Source: Actinomyces sp. oral taxon 414
Lineage (GTDB): Bacteria > Actinomycetota > Actinomycetes > Actinomycetales > Actinomycetaceae
Reading direction: 5' to 3'
Length of the DNA stretch: 64,000 nt
NCBI RefSeq assembly: GCF_001278845.1
Contig: NZ_CP012590.1
Location: forward strand, 3,596,001-3,660,000
Positions 27,624 to 36,798 of the stretch are shown piece by piece; position 1 is the stretch's first letter; each line of letters starts with the position of its first letter. The position numbers and the translations under genes are program-made. Under the pieces are notes generated by a model. That model searched no databases, was not told the origin of the DNA, and saw only the letters and a program-made list of their open reading frames with translations.

Positions 27624-30248
27624 CTAGCGCCGTCCGCGTCGAACCAGGCCGATGAGGCAGGCCAGCAGGCACGTCAGCGCGAGGGCCGACAGACAGCCGA
27701 AATCAATCAGCCACTGGTGCGCGGTGTGCTCCCACAGGTCGTCGGTACGGTAGGTGACGATCCTGTTCATGTCGAGGGTGCTCGCAGCCATGGCATAACC
27801 CCAGCGGGACGGCATGAACCAGGCGAGCTGCTCGAAGACGACCTTCCCGGAGATGTTGATGAGTCCGCCCGCCATGACGATCTGACCCATAATGGCGACC
27901 ACGAGCACCGGCATGACCTGCGCGGAGGAGGATACGAAGGCCGATACCATCAGTCCCATCAGCCCGCAGGCGAAGGCCGTGAGCCAGCAGCACATAGACA
28001 GCTCCAGTGGAGCAGATTTCAGCACCAGGGCATCGGTCGGCGGCTTGTTGATCGCGAATGCCACGCCCATCATAAGCGCCGTCTGCACGGTGGCGACAAG
28101 GGCGAGCACAATCGTTTTGGCCGTCAGATAGGCCCCGGGCCGCAGTCCCACCGCCTTCTCCCGCAGGAAAACATCCCGCTCGCCCACGAGTTCGCGAATG
28201 GTGACGGACATGCCCGCGAAGGCCGCGCCGGTGATGAGGACGACGAGGAGTTGGAGCGCCTGGTTCGTGTGCTTGTTCTGAACCTCCGCCGGGGTCAGCG
28301 CCGTCAGATCCAAATCCGGCACGGTGAAGCCGAAGTCCCCGCTGATCGCCTTGGTCAGCAGACCCATAATGATCGGCAGCACCAGCATGAAAACGAGGTA
28401 GGAGGGGTCAGCCGCAATAATGCGCAGATGCCGCCGCACGAGCATGGAGACCTGCCGCAGCGCGGTTTGCGAGGGTGCCTTGGGCGGAGTGCGGTTGGAC
28501 TTGTCGGAGGAGGGTCGGGCGCCGCCGGGCCGGGTGGAGGGCACGGTCGCCTCGAGGCGGGTCCGCAGTTCGGGGGTGTGGTTGCGGATGAGGGCGTAGA
28601 CGTCGGCGAAGCCGGTGATCTCGGTGGGGTCGGCGAAGCCGCCCGACGGCGCCTGGGTGATGAGACGCCCGCCCTGGTAGATGTCCGCCAGGCGTTGCTC
28701 GAAGTAGCCGATGACGTCGCGCGGGGGCCCGAAGTACACGGGCTTGCCGCCGGCGGCGAGGATGAGGACCTTGTCGGCCCGGTCGATGTGGTTCTCATTG
28801 TGGGTGACCACCATGACGGTGCGCCCCGTATCCCCCGGTCGGGTCCCGTGGGCCAGGGAGGCCAGCAGGTCCATGACGTCGCGGTCGAGCTGGGGGTCCA
28901 GGCCGGAGGTGGGCTCGTCGAGGAACAGCAGCCCGGGCTTGGTCAGCAGCTCGATGGCGGTGGACACGCGCTTGCGCTGGCCGCCCGAGAGCTTCTTGAC
29001 TTTCTTGCCCACGTGCTCAGTCAGGTCCAGATCCGCCAGGACCTCGGCGATGCGCTCGTCCCGCTCCTTCTTGGACACGTCCTTGGCGAAGCGCAGTTCG
29101 GCGGCGTACTGGAGGGTCTGGCGCACGGTGAGATCGGCGTGGACGACGTCGTTCTGAGGGACCACGCCGATCCGGTTGCGCATGACGGCGTAGTGGGAGT
29201 ACACGTCGAGCCCGTCGAACAGGACCTGGCCCTTCTGGGCCTTCTGCTCGCCGGTCAGGGCCTTGAGCAGGGTGGACTTGCCGGCCCCGGAGGGGCCGAC
29301 GACGGCGAGCAGCTCGTTGCCGGGCAGGGCGAAGGAGATGCCGTCCAGGAGGGTGAGCCGACCGTGTTTGACGGAGACGGAGAAGGTCAGGTCCCGGGCC
29401 ACCAGCTCGCCCGCCGTCGTCGTCTCCTGGACCCGGCCGCCGTCGGCGGGGGAGACGACGATGAAGTTCGAGCCGATGCCGACGGTGGTCGGCTCGGTCA
29501 CGAGGTAGGAGTTGATTCTCGTGTTGCCGACGAAGGTGCCGTTGGTCGAACCCAGGTCGGTGATGAGCACGCCGCGGGCGCTCCATTCGATGCGGGCGTG
29601 GTGGGCGGAGACGAGCGGGTCGGTCAGAACGAAGTCGTTGTCCGGTGCCCGGCCGATCGTTCCAATGCGGGATATCGTGACCGAGCGCGGCATGTCGGGA
29701 GCGGCGGGGTCTGTGGTCGGGCCAGGCGCGGTGACCGGGCTGGGCACGGTGGCCGGGTCGGGCGCGGTGACCGGGCTGGGCACGGTGGCGGTGGCGGGAA
29801 CGGCGCCGGGCGCAGCGCCGGGATCGGGACCGGGCCCGGGGGCGGAGACGGGACCGAGGGTCATGACGAGGAGCGGCCCGTCCTCGTCTATTAACTGGAT
29901 GCGGCTGGTCCCGGTCAGGGTCGCCGAGGTCTGGGCGCGGCCGTTGACGAGCATGCTGCGGCCCTCGGCGCACTGGGCGCGCCATCCATCGGCCGTGGGG
30001 CGCACGACCAGATGCCGGCGCGAGACCCGCTGGTCCGAGACGACGACGTCGCAGGACTCGGACCGGCCGACCGTGAAGGCGGTGGTGAAGGTCTGCGGTA
30101 CGGCAGTCGTGTGAGTGGCGGACTGGGAGACGACGACGGCGCCACGGCCTGAGGCGGGAGAGCTTTGATCCACCCGATGAGAATACGCTGGGGCCGCATC
30201 CCGGGGGTCGGCCACCGACGCCGCCCGGCAGCTCCGCCCCGGTCCCAC
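27624..30248 (-). CDS. FHA-domain ABC exporter (Rv1747-like)
   Basis: 874 residues with ATPase and membrane parts in one chain. Two FHA domains lie at about 55-110 (VSDQRVSRRHLVV) and 190-255 (VSAHHARIEW, GSTNGTFVGN). The ABC domain has GPSGAGKST, LSGGQRKRVS and LLFLDEPTSGLDP. A six-helix ABC-2 membrane domain follows from about 600. FHA domains read phosphothreonine. In Mycobacterium tuberculosis the similar Rv1747 is phosphorylated by the kinase PknF. Two Ser/Thr kinases lie just across the convergent gap, so a kinase-transporter pairing is a fair inference. The GTG start lies directly after the upstream stop; a GTG at VDQSSPAS is also possible. Confidence 0.9.
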   Translation of the reverse strand: MGPGRSCRAASVADPRDAAPAYSHRVDQSSPASGRGAVVVSQSATHTTAVPQTFTTAFTVGRSESCDVVVSDQRVSRRHLVVRPTADGWRAQCAEGRSMLVNGRAQTSATLTGTSRIQLIDEDGPLLVMTLGPVSAPGPGPDPGAAPGAVPATATVPSPVTAPDPATVPSPVTAPGPTTDPAAPDMPRSVTISRIGTIGRAPDNDFVLTDPLVSAHHARIEWSARGVLITDLGSTNGTFVGNTRINSYLVTEPTTVGIGSNFIVVSPADGGRVQETTTAGELVARDLTFSVSVKHGRLTLLDGISFALPGNELLAVVGPSGAGKSTLLKALTGEQKAQKGQVLFDGLDVYSHYAVMRNRIGVVPQNDVVHADLTVRQTLQYAAELRFAKDVSKKERDERIAEVLADLDLTEHVGKKVKKLSGGQRKRVSTAIELLTKPGLLFLDEPTSGLDPQLDRDVMDLLASLAHGTRPGDTGRTVMVVTHNENHIDRADKVLILAAGGKPVYFGPPRDVIGYFEQRLADIYQGGRLITQAPSGGFADPTEITGFADVYALIRNHTPELRTRLEATVPSTRPGGARPSSDKSNRTPPKAPSQTALRQVSMLVRRHLRIIAADPSYLVFMLVLPIIMGLLTKAISGDFGFTVPDLDLTALTPAEVQNKHTNQALQLLVVLITGAAFAGMSVTIRELVGERDVFLREKAVGLRPGAYLTAKTIVLALVATVQTALMMGVAFAINKPPTDALVLKSAPLELSMCCWLTAFACGLMGLMVSAFVSSSAQVMPVLVVAIMGQIVMAGGLINISGKVVFEQLAWFMPSRWGYAMAASTLDMNRIVTYRTDDLWEHTAHQWLIDFGCLSALALTCLLACLIGLVRRGRR

Positions 30249-30917
30249 TCAGCCCTGGACGGTCGCGCGCCTGTCCTCCTCGGCGCTGACGATGTGCTCG
30301 ACCCCAGCGAGCTCGGTGACGAGGCACGCGTTGAGCGACGGGTCGTCAAGACGGACGACCAGCCCGCCGCCCGCGGAGATCATGCCCGCCAGGGAGGTGC
30401 CGCAGGCGTTGGCGGCCGTATTGACGGGTCCGGTCATCGCCTGAACGACGGTGTCGAACTCGCCATAGGTGAGCAGATCGCTCATCTCCTCGTCGAGGAC
30501 GAGGAGGACCCCGGTGGCCGCCGGGCTCGCGGGCGGGGGGTTGGTCAAAGGGGCGGTCGGGGCGTCGCTCGGAAGGTCGGTCGGAGTGCCGGGAGTCGGC
30601 CGGGGGACGGCGGTCCCGCCGTCGCCCCCGCCGCTCCCGCCCCCGGCGCCCGGGTCGGGAGCGGCGGGGGCGGTGACCGCAGTCACCGGGCCTGGCGCGA
30701 CGGGTGCGCCCGCGTCGGCCCTCCCGGAGCCGTTCATGGTGTCGCTTGCGATCGCGGCGGCCAGGAGGAGCGTCGCGAGCACGCCGAAGGCGGTCGCCGC
30801 GGGCCGAACGGACAGGCGTGGCGCCCGGGTCCGGGTCCCGCGACGACCGCTGCGCGGAGACGTGCTGCTCATCGGTTCGTCGTCGGCCATGTTCTGCTCG
30901 TTTCCGCTGACTCGCAC
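30249..30917 (-). CDS. Single-pass membrane protein of unknown function
   Basis: 222 residues. A basic N-terminus and one helix (about 40-60, AFGVLATLLLAAAIA) are followed by a Pro/Gly/Ala linker. A folded C-terminal part of about 90 residues follows (GVLLVLDEEMSDLLTYGEF to CLVTELAGVEHIVSA) with two Cys. No family was recognised. It sits between a subtilase and the FHA-ABC gene with almost no gaps, so it probably works with one of them outside the membrane. Confidence 0.75.
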   Translation of the reverse strand: MRVSGNEQNMADDEPMSSTSPRSGRRGTRTRAPRLSVRPAATAFGVLATLLLAAAIASDTMNGSGRADAGAPVAPGPVTAVTAPAAPDPGAGGGSGGGDGGTAVPRPTPGTPTDLPSDAPTAPLTNPPPASPAATGVLLVLDEEMSDLLTYGEFDTVVQAMTGPVNTAANACGTSLAGMISAGGGLVVRLDDPSLNACLVTELAGVEHIVSAEEDRRATVQG

Positions 30918-30939
30918 TGCTGCGGGGTCCGCTCGCCGT

Positions 30940-32592
30940 TCAGTACCGGCAGTCGGAGTCCCCGCTCCGGCAGATGCCGGGCCCGTGGTGCTTGATCGGC
31001 TTGCCGTCCGTGCTCGGGGCGGGACTCGGATCAGGACCGGGGTCCGTGCTCGGGGCGGGACTCGGATCAGGACCGGGGTCCGTGCCCCGTGCGGCCAGTT
31101 CGGTCACGGCGGCGGCGGCATTGATAATACCCGTGCCGCAGGCGTCGCGGTCGCAGTTGCTCAGAGGCGTGGAGGTGTCTTGCAGCAGGGCGGTGGTCTC
31201 CTCGGTCGTGAGCGACGGGTTGATGGCCCGAAGCAGCGCGATCGTGCCGGAGACGTGCGGGGCGGCCTGGCTGGTGCCCATCATGTAGCCGTAGGCGGGC
31301 TCCGCCGGGGTGGTCTCGGACCTGTCGACGGTGGAGGCGATGCCGTCGTCGGTGTTCGGGTCGCCGCCCGGGGCCGACACGTCAACGACGGAGCCGTAGT
31401 TGGAGTAGAAGGATCGGGCGCCGGTGGCGCCGGTGGCGCCGACGGTGATGACGTTCTGGCACCCGGCGGGGGCCACCTCGCCCGCGTCCATGTCCTCGTT
31501 GCCGGCGGCGGTGACAATGATCGAGCCGCGCTTGACGGCGGCGTTAATGGCTTTCTGGTAGAAGGCCGGGCAGGTGCCCTCGCCGCCGAGGCTCATATTG
31601 ATGACCTGGGCGGGGTTGTCGTTGTCCGGGACACCGTTGACGTGTCCACCCGACGCCCAGGTGAGGGCGTCGATAATGTCGGTGGACGTGCCGCCGCAGC
31701 GGCCCAGGGCACGCACGGGCAGGATCCGGGCGTTGGGGGCGACGCCGGCCACGCCCCTCTCATTGTTTGTGCTCGCGGCGATAATGCCGGCGACGTGGGA
31801 GCCGTGCCAGGACGAGGGGTGGGCCTCGGAGCCCTGGTAGCAGATGTCGGCGTCGGTGCTGTCTCCGTCGTCGGACGGGTCCGCGTCGCGGCCGTCGTTG
31901 TCGCGGGACATCCAGGGGTCGGAGATGAAGTCGTATCCGGGCAGGAGGTTGTCCTTCAGATCCGGGTGGGTGGGCAGGATGCCGGAGTCGATGACGGCGA
32001 CCGTGACGTCCTTGCCGGTGGACTGCGACCAGGCCCCGGTGGCGTTAATGCTGTAGGAGTCGGAGGTGAGGCCCCACTGGCGGGAGAAGTATCTGTCGTT
32101 GGGGGTTTCGGGCACCGTGTCGTCCAGGACCGTCATGCGCAGATCCGTCTCGACGGCCTCGATACCGTCCGCGGCCCCGAGCGCGGTGATGAACTCCTTG
32201 ACCTGATCGGCGGTGAGCTCCTTGCTCAGGGAGATGCCCGCCATGCCCAGGGAGTGGGCGGTGACGGACTCGATCGTGACGGAGAATCTGCTGGCGGCGG
32301 CGATCAGGGCCTGCCGGTCCTGCTCGGGCAGGGAGTCGATAATGTTCGTGCCGTAGGACTGCGCGGCCGCGATGACGGAGGCGGCCGGCGAGTCGTCGGA
32401 GTAGGTGATGACGAAGCGCTTGCCGCCGATGTTCGCCGCGGCGGGCGCGGCATCCCGCTTGGACGTCAGCGCATCGGCGTCGTCGTGCCTGAAGACGCCG
32501 GTGAGTGCGGCGATGCCCACGGCGGCCAGGGCGACGACGACGATGGAGACGGTGACGATCAGGACTGGTCGTCTGTGAGATTTCGTACCCAT
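30940..32592 (-). CDS. Membrane-anchored subtilisin-like (S8) protease
   Basis: 550 residues. After one N-terminal helix (about 12-35) comes a propeptide-like region. The S8 domain follows with catalytic Asp (VAVIDSGILPTHPDL), His (WHGSHVAGI) and Ser (MMGTSQAAPHVSGT). The C-terminus holds two copies of DPGPDPSPAPST and two Cys in CRSGDSDC. It should act outside the cell. The ATG at 32592 gives a clean signal-anchor; longer frames add Arg/Pro-rich sequence. It is the first gene of the probable subtilase, membrane protein and FHA-ABC operon. Confidence 0.9.
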   Translation of the reverse strand: MGTKSHRRPVLIVTVSIVVVALAAVGIAALTGVFRHDDADALTSKRDAAPAAANIGGKRFVITYSDDSPAASVIAAAQSYGTNIIDSLPEQDRQALIAAASRFSVTIESVTAHSLGMAGISLSKELTADQVKEFITALGAADGIEAVETDLRMTVLDDTVPETPNDRYFSRQWGLTSDSYSINATGAWSQSTGKDVTVAVIDSGILPTHPDLKDNLLPGYDFISDPWMSRDNDGRDADPSDDGDSTDADICYQGSEAHPSSWHGSHVAGIIAASTNNERGVAGVAPNARILPVRALGRCGGTSTDIIDALTWASGGHVNGVPDNDNPAQVINMSLGGEGTCPAFYQKAINAAVKRGSIIVTAAGNEDMDAGEVAPAGCQNVITVGATGATGARSFYSNYGSVVDVSAPGGDPNTDDGIASTVDRSETTPAEPAYGYMMGTSQAAPHVSGTIALLRAINPSLTTEETTALLQDTSTPLSNCDRDACGTGIINAAAAVTELAARGTDPGPDPSPAPSTDPGPDPSPAPSTDGKPIKHHGPGICRSGDSDCRY

Positions 32593-32838
32593 GAAACGGC
32601 TTTCGGTGAGGGGGACGATCCCGGGGCAGGGTCGGCTCCGGGCTTGAAGCACGACGAGTGTGGCATGGGACCGCGTCGGGAGGGCCCCCGCACCCGTAGG
32701 CAGAGGTCCCCATGCCCATCCCGGCCCGTCCGCGGCCGGGCGCCCGGGATCGGGATGGTCTTGCCGGAGTCGGGGTCGGAGGGTCATGGTGGGCAGGGCG
32801 GTCGTCGCAGCCCCGATCCTCATGACTCAGGAGAGCAG

Positions 32839-33636
32839 ATGATGTACGACAGCAGCGACCTGACGGAGCTTCTCACCCTCGCCCTGGGGGTGGTCCGGGC
32901 CGGGGCCCGCCTCGCCCTCGATCCCGGGCAGGCCCTGCGGGTCGAGACCAAGCGCGGTCGCAACGACGTCGTCACGCAGGTCGACCGCGCCGTCGAGGCG
33001 CTCGTGGCGCGGCGTCTGGCCGCCACCGGCTACCCGCTGGTCGGAGAGGAGGGGCACGCGGCCGGCGACTGGGCCGGCCGCGTGTGGGTGCTCGACCCGA
33101 TCGACGGGACTCTCAACTACATCGCCGTCCACCGGCACTGGGCGATTTCGCTGGCGCTGGTGGAGGACGGGCGGCCCGTGGCGGGCGTCGTGGCGGATCC
33201 GGTGGACGACCGGGTCTACACCGCCGTCGTCGGGGCCGGTGCGCGCGTGAGGCGCCTTTTCGTCGAGTCCGACGCCGGTGCCGAGCTGGCGCGGGTCGCC
33301 GACGTCCCGCTGGCGGAGGGCATTGTCATCGCCCACTTGCACGGTCTTGAGGAGGTGCCCCGGCTCGCGCGGATTATCGGGGGCACTCGGGGTCTGCGCT
33401 GCTACGGGGCGGCGGCCCTGGAGATGGTGGAGGCGGCGGCCGGCCGGGCGGGGGCGATGGTGCACACCGGTCTCCAGCCGTGGGACGTGGCCGCCGGGGC
33501 GCTTCTGTGCGCCGAGACCGGCGTAGTCCTCACGCGTCTGGACGGGGCGGAGCTGGACGTGCGCGAGCCCGGCTCGTTGCTAGCGGGGACGCCGAGCGCC
33601 CACGCCGAGATGCTCCGGCGCCTGACCGAGGCCTGA
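32839..33636 (+). CDS. Inositol-monophosphatase-family phosphatase
   Basis: A 265-residue Mg2+-dependent sugar-phosphate phosphatase. Metal-binding motifs are visible: VGEEGH, WVLDPIDGTLNY and WDVAAGALLCAETG. The family includes inositol, histidinol and fructose bisphosphatases, and the exact substrate cannot be read. CAGGAG precedes a double ATG. A strong terminator follows. Confidence 0.9.
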   Translation: MMYDSSDLTELLTLALGVVRAGARLALDPGQALRVETKRGRNDVVTQVDRAVEALVARRLAATGYPLVGEEGHAAGDWAGRVWVLDPIDGTLNYIAVHRHWAISLALVEDGRPVAGVVADPVDDRVYTAVVGAGARVRRLFVESDAGAELARVADVPLAEGIVIAHLHGLEEVPRLARIIGGTRGLRCYGAAALEMVEAAAGRAGAMVHTGLQPWDVAAGALLCAETGVVLTRLDGAELDVREPGSLLAGTPSAHAEMLRRLTEA

Positions 33637-33728
33637 CGTCCGGCGCCCCGGCCGGGGCACCGGGGCGAGTCCGGTCGGCGCCCGGCCGGGGCGCCGCCGG
33701 TCTCGGTGAAAATGGTGGAAGGAAAAGC

Positions 33729-33769
33729 GGACGGGCCGGTACGGGAATGCGTACCGGCCCGTCCTTCTC
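33729..33769. terminator. Strong hairpin terminator
   Basis: GGACGGGCCGGTACG, loop GGAATG, then the exact complement, followed by TTCTC. A run of A on the opposite side (GGAAAAGC) lets it work for both converging transcripts: the phosphatase, and the peptide or two-component genes. Confidence 0.85.
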
Positions 33770-33882
33770 AGGGAAACCGCCGAAACCCTCGGACACCGCT
33801 CATCAGGGATTATTGAGGCGGATGCGCCGGAGGATTTCGGCGGCTGATATGGGGAAGCATCACCGCCTAAGGCGGGAATGAC

Positions 33883-33942
33883 TCACCAGCGGCGGAAGAA
33901 GATCCACGGGTCCCACGGGAAGGGGTTGCGACGGATGAACAT
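33883..33942 (-). CDS. Trp/Arg/Phe-rich 19-residue micro-ORF
   Basis: The peptide is MFIRRNPFPWDPWIFFRRW. AAAGGA lies six bases before its ATG, a proper ribosome site. It lies 100 bases downstream of the response-regulator stop on the same strand and upstream of a strong terminator, so it can be the last gene of that operon. Three Trp, three Pro, four Phe and four Arg in 19 residues resemble Trp/Pro/Arg-rich membrane-active peptides or short signal peptides. A chance ORF cannot be excluded. Confidence 0.55.
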   Translation of the reverse strand: MFIRRNPFPWDPWIFFRRW

Positions 33943-34042
33943 GGGGAGTCCTTTCGAAGAGAGGATGTCTGCGACAAGACGTATCGTGCAACGGGGCGAT
34001 AACCGGGCCATCGGTCAAATGAGCGAACCGGCCGGACGAAGG

Positions 34043-34738
34043 TCAGACAAGCCGGTTGCGCAGAGCGTGGACAACGGCGCCCACGCGGTCGTGCACGCCC
34101 AACTTGGCGATGAGAGTGGACACGTGCGTCTTGACGGTCGCCTCGCTCAGACCCAGACGGTGGGCGATCTGCTTGTTGGACAGGGCGTCCACCATGAGGG
34201 TGAGGACCTCGTGCTCGCGCGGGGAGAGCGTGACGCCGGGCGGCAGGGCGTTCGGAGAGGCCTTGCTCGGCGCGACTCCGACCGGTTGCAGCAGACGTGG
34301 CGCAGTGTCCTCACCATTTGTCTGACGTCTGCTGATGATAGCGGAAGAGGTGGGTGAGAGCACCATATTGCCGGCCGCGACATGCCGGATGGTGGTGGCC
34401 AGGGCGGAGACGGGGTCCTCCTTGGCGATGAAACCGCGCACGCCGGCGGCCAGGGCTCGATCGAGGATGGCGTCGGCGACGAAGGTGGTGAGGATGAGGA
34501 TGGCCAGCTCGGGGCGGTCCTCGTGAAGGGCCTCCGCCAGGGCGATGCCGTCGAGTCGGGGCATTTGGATGTCGAGGAGGAGGACCTCGACGGGGTTGTC
34601 CGGCGCCTGCAGGGCGGCCAGGGCCTCCTCGCCGTCGCGGGCCGACCAGACGATGCGAACGTCCTCGGTGGTGGCCAGGAGGTCGGTCAGGGTGTGGCGG
34701 ACCAGGGCGTCGTCGTCCGCGAGTCCGACATTGATCAT
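34043..34738 (-). CDS. LuxR-family response regulator
   Basis: 231 residues. The receiver domain has ADDDAL, the phospho-acceptor Asp in EVLLLDIQMPRLDG, the switch Thr in LILTTF and Lys in FIAKED. The LuxR helix-turn-helix reads LSPREHEVLTLMVDALSNKQIA and LSEATVKTHVSTLIAKLG. It pairs with the kinase whose stop overlaps its start (ATGA). The pair resembles DesKR/LiaRS systems, which often respond to membrane stress. Confidence 0.92.
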   Translation of the reverse strand: MINVGLADDDALVRHTLTDLLATTEDVRIVWSARDGEEALAALQAPDNPVEVLLLDIQMPRLDGIALAEALHEDRPELAILILTTFVADAILDRALAAGVRGFIAKEDPVSALATTIRHVAAGNMVLSPTSSAIISRRQTNGEDTAPRLLQPVGVAPSKASPNALPPGVTLSPREHEVLTLMVDALSNKQIAHRLGLSEATVKTHVSTLIAKLGVHDRVGAVVHALRNRLV

Positions 34739-35961
34739 GCGGTCTTCTCCAGGGGTGTGGGATGGGTGCGGGGTGTGGGGAGGGGAATGGTGGCGGTGGT
34801 GATCCACGCGTTGTCCTCGGCCAGGGTGGTCAGGGTGCCGTTGATGGCGGCCAGGCGCTCGCGCATGCCGAGCACCCCGACGCCCGAGCGGGGCAGGCGC
34901 GGCACCGCCGAGCCCACACCGTTGGTGGTGACGAGCCGGAGGACCTCCGGACCCAGGCCGAGAGTCACGGTGACGGGGCTGGACGGATCGCCGTGACGAA
35001 TAATGTTGGCGCTCATCTCGCGGGCCACCCGCGAGAGCGTCGTCGCCTGGAGGCGGCTGGGGTGCGCCTCGCCCAGGCACCGGTAGGTCACCTCGAAGCC
35101 GGCGGCGGCGATGTCGTCGCTAATGACCCGGATGGCCTCGCCCAGGTCGGTGACCGCGTGGCCGAGCCCGGTGGAGGTCTCAATCGATCGGCCGAGGGCC
35201 GGTTCGGTCTGGCGCAGGGTGCGCAGGAGGAGCCGCAGCTCGTGGAGGGCGTCGGAGGCGGTGGACTCCAGGGCCATGAACTCTTCGCGGACCTGCGGGG
35301 GATAGCTCGCGTCCGTGGCGGCCCGCTGGGCGCGCAGGGCGGTCTGGGACATGGAGTAGGCGACGAGGTCGTGCATCTCCCGGGCGATCTCCAGGCGCAT
35401 GTCCTCCAGCCGGGCGGCGGCGCGCTGGGAGTCGGCCAGCCGGGCGGCCTCCGCGGTGCGCAGGAGGACTCCGGTGGGGAAGAATGCGAGCGCCATGAGA
35501 ACGAAGAAGAGGAAGGTGTGCACGCCGTCGATGGGAGCGGCGAGGATGGCGATCTTCAGCAGCAGGGTCAGCAGGCTCACCAGGGTGATGGCCAGGCCGG
35601 TCCAGAATCTCAGGAATCGGCCCAGGAAGATGAAGAAGGCTGCTTTGGTCATCATCATGTCGGTGACGTGGGCGTCCGGGAGGGCGAGCATCACGAGCCA
35701 CAGCAGCAGGTAGGCGGCGACGCCGGGGATGGGACGCAGTGGGGTCGCCATGAGCAGGATGAGGGCGAGCGTCATGCAGGCGAGGTCGGCCGACGTCACT
35801 GCCGACCCCGTCTGGATGATGTTGATCATGAGGTTCGCGATCCCGGCGACCGCCCCGATGATGACGTAGACGCGCCGCCCCGGCGGACCGCCGGAGGGGC
35901 CGGTCATGGCCGCCCGGGCGTTGGCCGCCAGGGAGGTGCGGATCACGTGCAGTGCGCTCAC
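34735..35961 (-). CDS. DesK-type sensor histidine kinase
   Basis: About 408 residues. Five or six helices lie at about 25-165. The HisKA_3 box follows with its phospho-acceptor His in LEIAREMHDLVAYSMSQ. The HATPase is short: N-box AREMSANIIRHG, then GVGVLGMRERL as the G box. GTG 35961 is chosen because GGGAGAA stands before it; a TTG at 35985 gives eight more residues. It is first in the operon. Confidence 0.9.
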   Translation of the reverse strand: MSALHVIRTSLAANARAAMTGPSGGPPGRRVYVIIGAVAGIANLMINIIQTGSAVTSADLACMTLALILLMATPLRPIPGVAAYLLLWLVMLALPDAHVTDMMMTKAAFFIFLGRFLRFWTGLAITLVSLLTLLLKIAILAAPIDGVHTFLFFVLMALAFFPTGVLLRTAEAARLADSQRAAARLEDMRLEIAREMHDLVAYSMSQTALRAQRAATDASYPPQVREEFMALESTASDALHELRLLLRTLRQTEPALGRSIETSTGLGHAVTDLGEAIRVISDDIAAAGFEVTYRCLGEAHPSRLQATTLSRVAREMSANIIRHGDPSSPVTVTLGLGPEVLRLVTTNGVGSAVPRLPRSGVGVLGMRERLAAINGTLTTLAEDNAWITTATIPLPTPRTHPTPLEKTA

Positions 35962-36177
35962 CTTGTTCTCCCGTCGAAGCACCAATGACTGGGAGCAACC
36001 TTAACAAGAGGCGACGAAAGGCTGGAGGCAGTGCGCCCTACGAAGTCGCTGACGGCACACGAATCCGTTGCGATGACCGTCATGGGGCCGCGGGAGGACG
36101 GCGCCGCACAACGAATTGCCCGAGTCGTGTTCGGATGCCGCAACATGTCGAGGTTGCAGATGACGGTGAACGATCGG
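35962..36177. other. Gap upstream of the kinase
   Basis: About 200 bases between two minus-strand genes, containing the presumed promoter of the two-component operon. No clear boxes or genes were identified. Confidence 0.4.
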
Positions 36178-36579
36178 TCAGATGCGGCCGGTGGACAGGA
36201 GGGAGCCCCACCATCCGTAGGGGATCTCGAGGTCGCGCGTGGCGGCGAGCTCGGCCAGGGCCCAGCTCTGGCCCGTCAGTCGGGCCAGTCCGACGTCGAG
36301 GAAGAAGACGACGCCGGTCACGATCGCGATCTGGGGGATGGTGAAGTGCTCGAGTACGATGGCGATGAGGCACACCCCGATCATGGCGCAGGATCCGGCA
36401 ATGGTCACAGTCTGGATGAGATCGCGCAGATCCTCTGACAACTGGGCGTTGGTGGTGAACTCGGCGTTGGTGGCGATGGTGTAGCGCAGGTGCTGGCGCG
36501 AGACGCGGAAGGCGACGATCGCGATGACTCCTGCGATCACAACCGTACTTATGGCACCGATCATGACCTCGAGGTTCAT
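36178..36579 (-). CDS. Small membrane protein of unknown function
   Basis: 133 residues with an N-terminal helix (about 5-25, GAISTVVIAGVIAIVAF) and two more at about 70-110. A soluble loop between them reads TIATNAEFTTNAQLSEDLRD. AAGGAG before ATG 36579 fixes the start. No family recognised. Four GCCGATCGGC-type palindromes lie upstream. It is not overlapping the neighbouring genes. Confidence 0.75.
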   Translation of the reverse strand: MNLEVMIGAISTVVIAGVIAIVAFRVSRQHLRYTIATNAEFTTNAQLSEDLRDLIQTVTIAGSCAMIGVCLIAIVLEHFTIPQIAIVTGVVFFLDVGLARLTGQSWALAELAATRDLEIPYGWWGSLLSTGRI

Positions 36580-36652
36580 GGGGAATCTCCTTGGGGATGG
36601 GGTGCTTAAGTACACGCGTACCAGCGCCCCCGCGCATCGGCTGGCCGGCCGA

Positions 36653-36750
36653 GCCGATCGGCTGAAACCCCAAGGATCCGATCGGCCGAGCCGATCGGCG
36701 GAATCGCGCCCGAAAGCGCGTCGATAGCCAAAGCCTCTCCGCCGATCGAC
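36653..36750. promoter_or_regulatory. Cluster of four GCCGATCGGC palindromes
   Basis: GCCGATCGGC at 36653 and 36690, TCCGATCGGC at 36677 and GCCGATCGAC at 36741. The 10-mers are self-complementary. They lie 75-170 bases upstream of the small membrane gene and could be operator sites. The rest of the 36580-36798 gap has no gene. Confidence 0.5.
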
Positions 36751-36798
36751 CGACCCGGCCGACGGCGTTTGAGACGCTGAGGGGCTGCGAGTCCCCCA

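Noticed and set aside
30469..32838. Plus-strand extension of the inositol phosphatase frame
   Set aside because: It is an open shadow opposite the subtilase and the anchored protein; the phosphatase has its own ribosome site and start at 32839.
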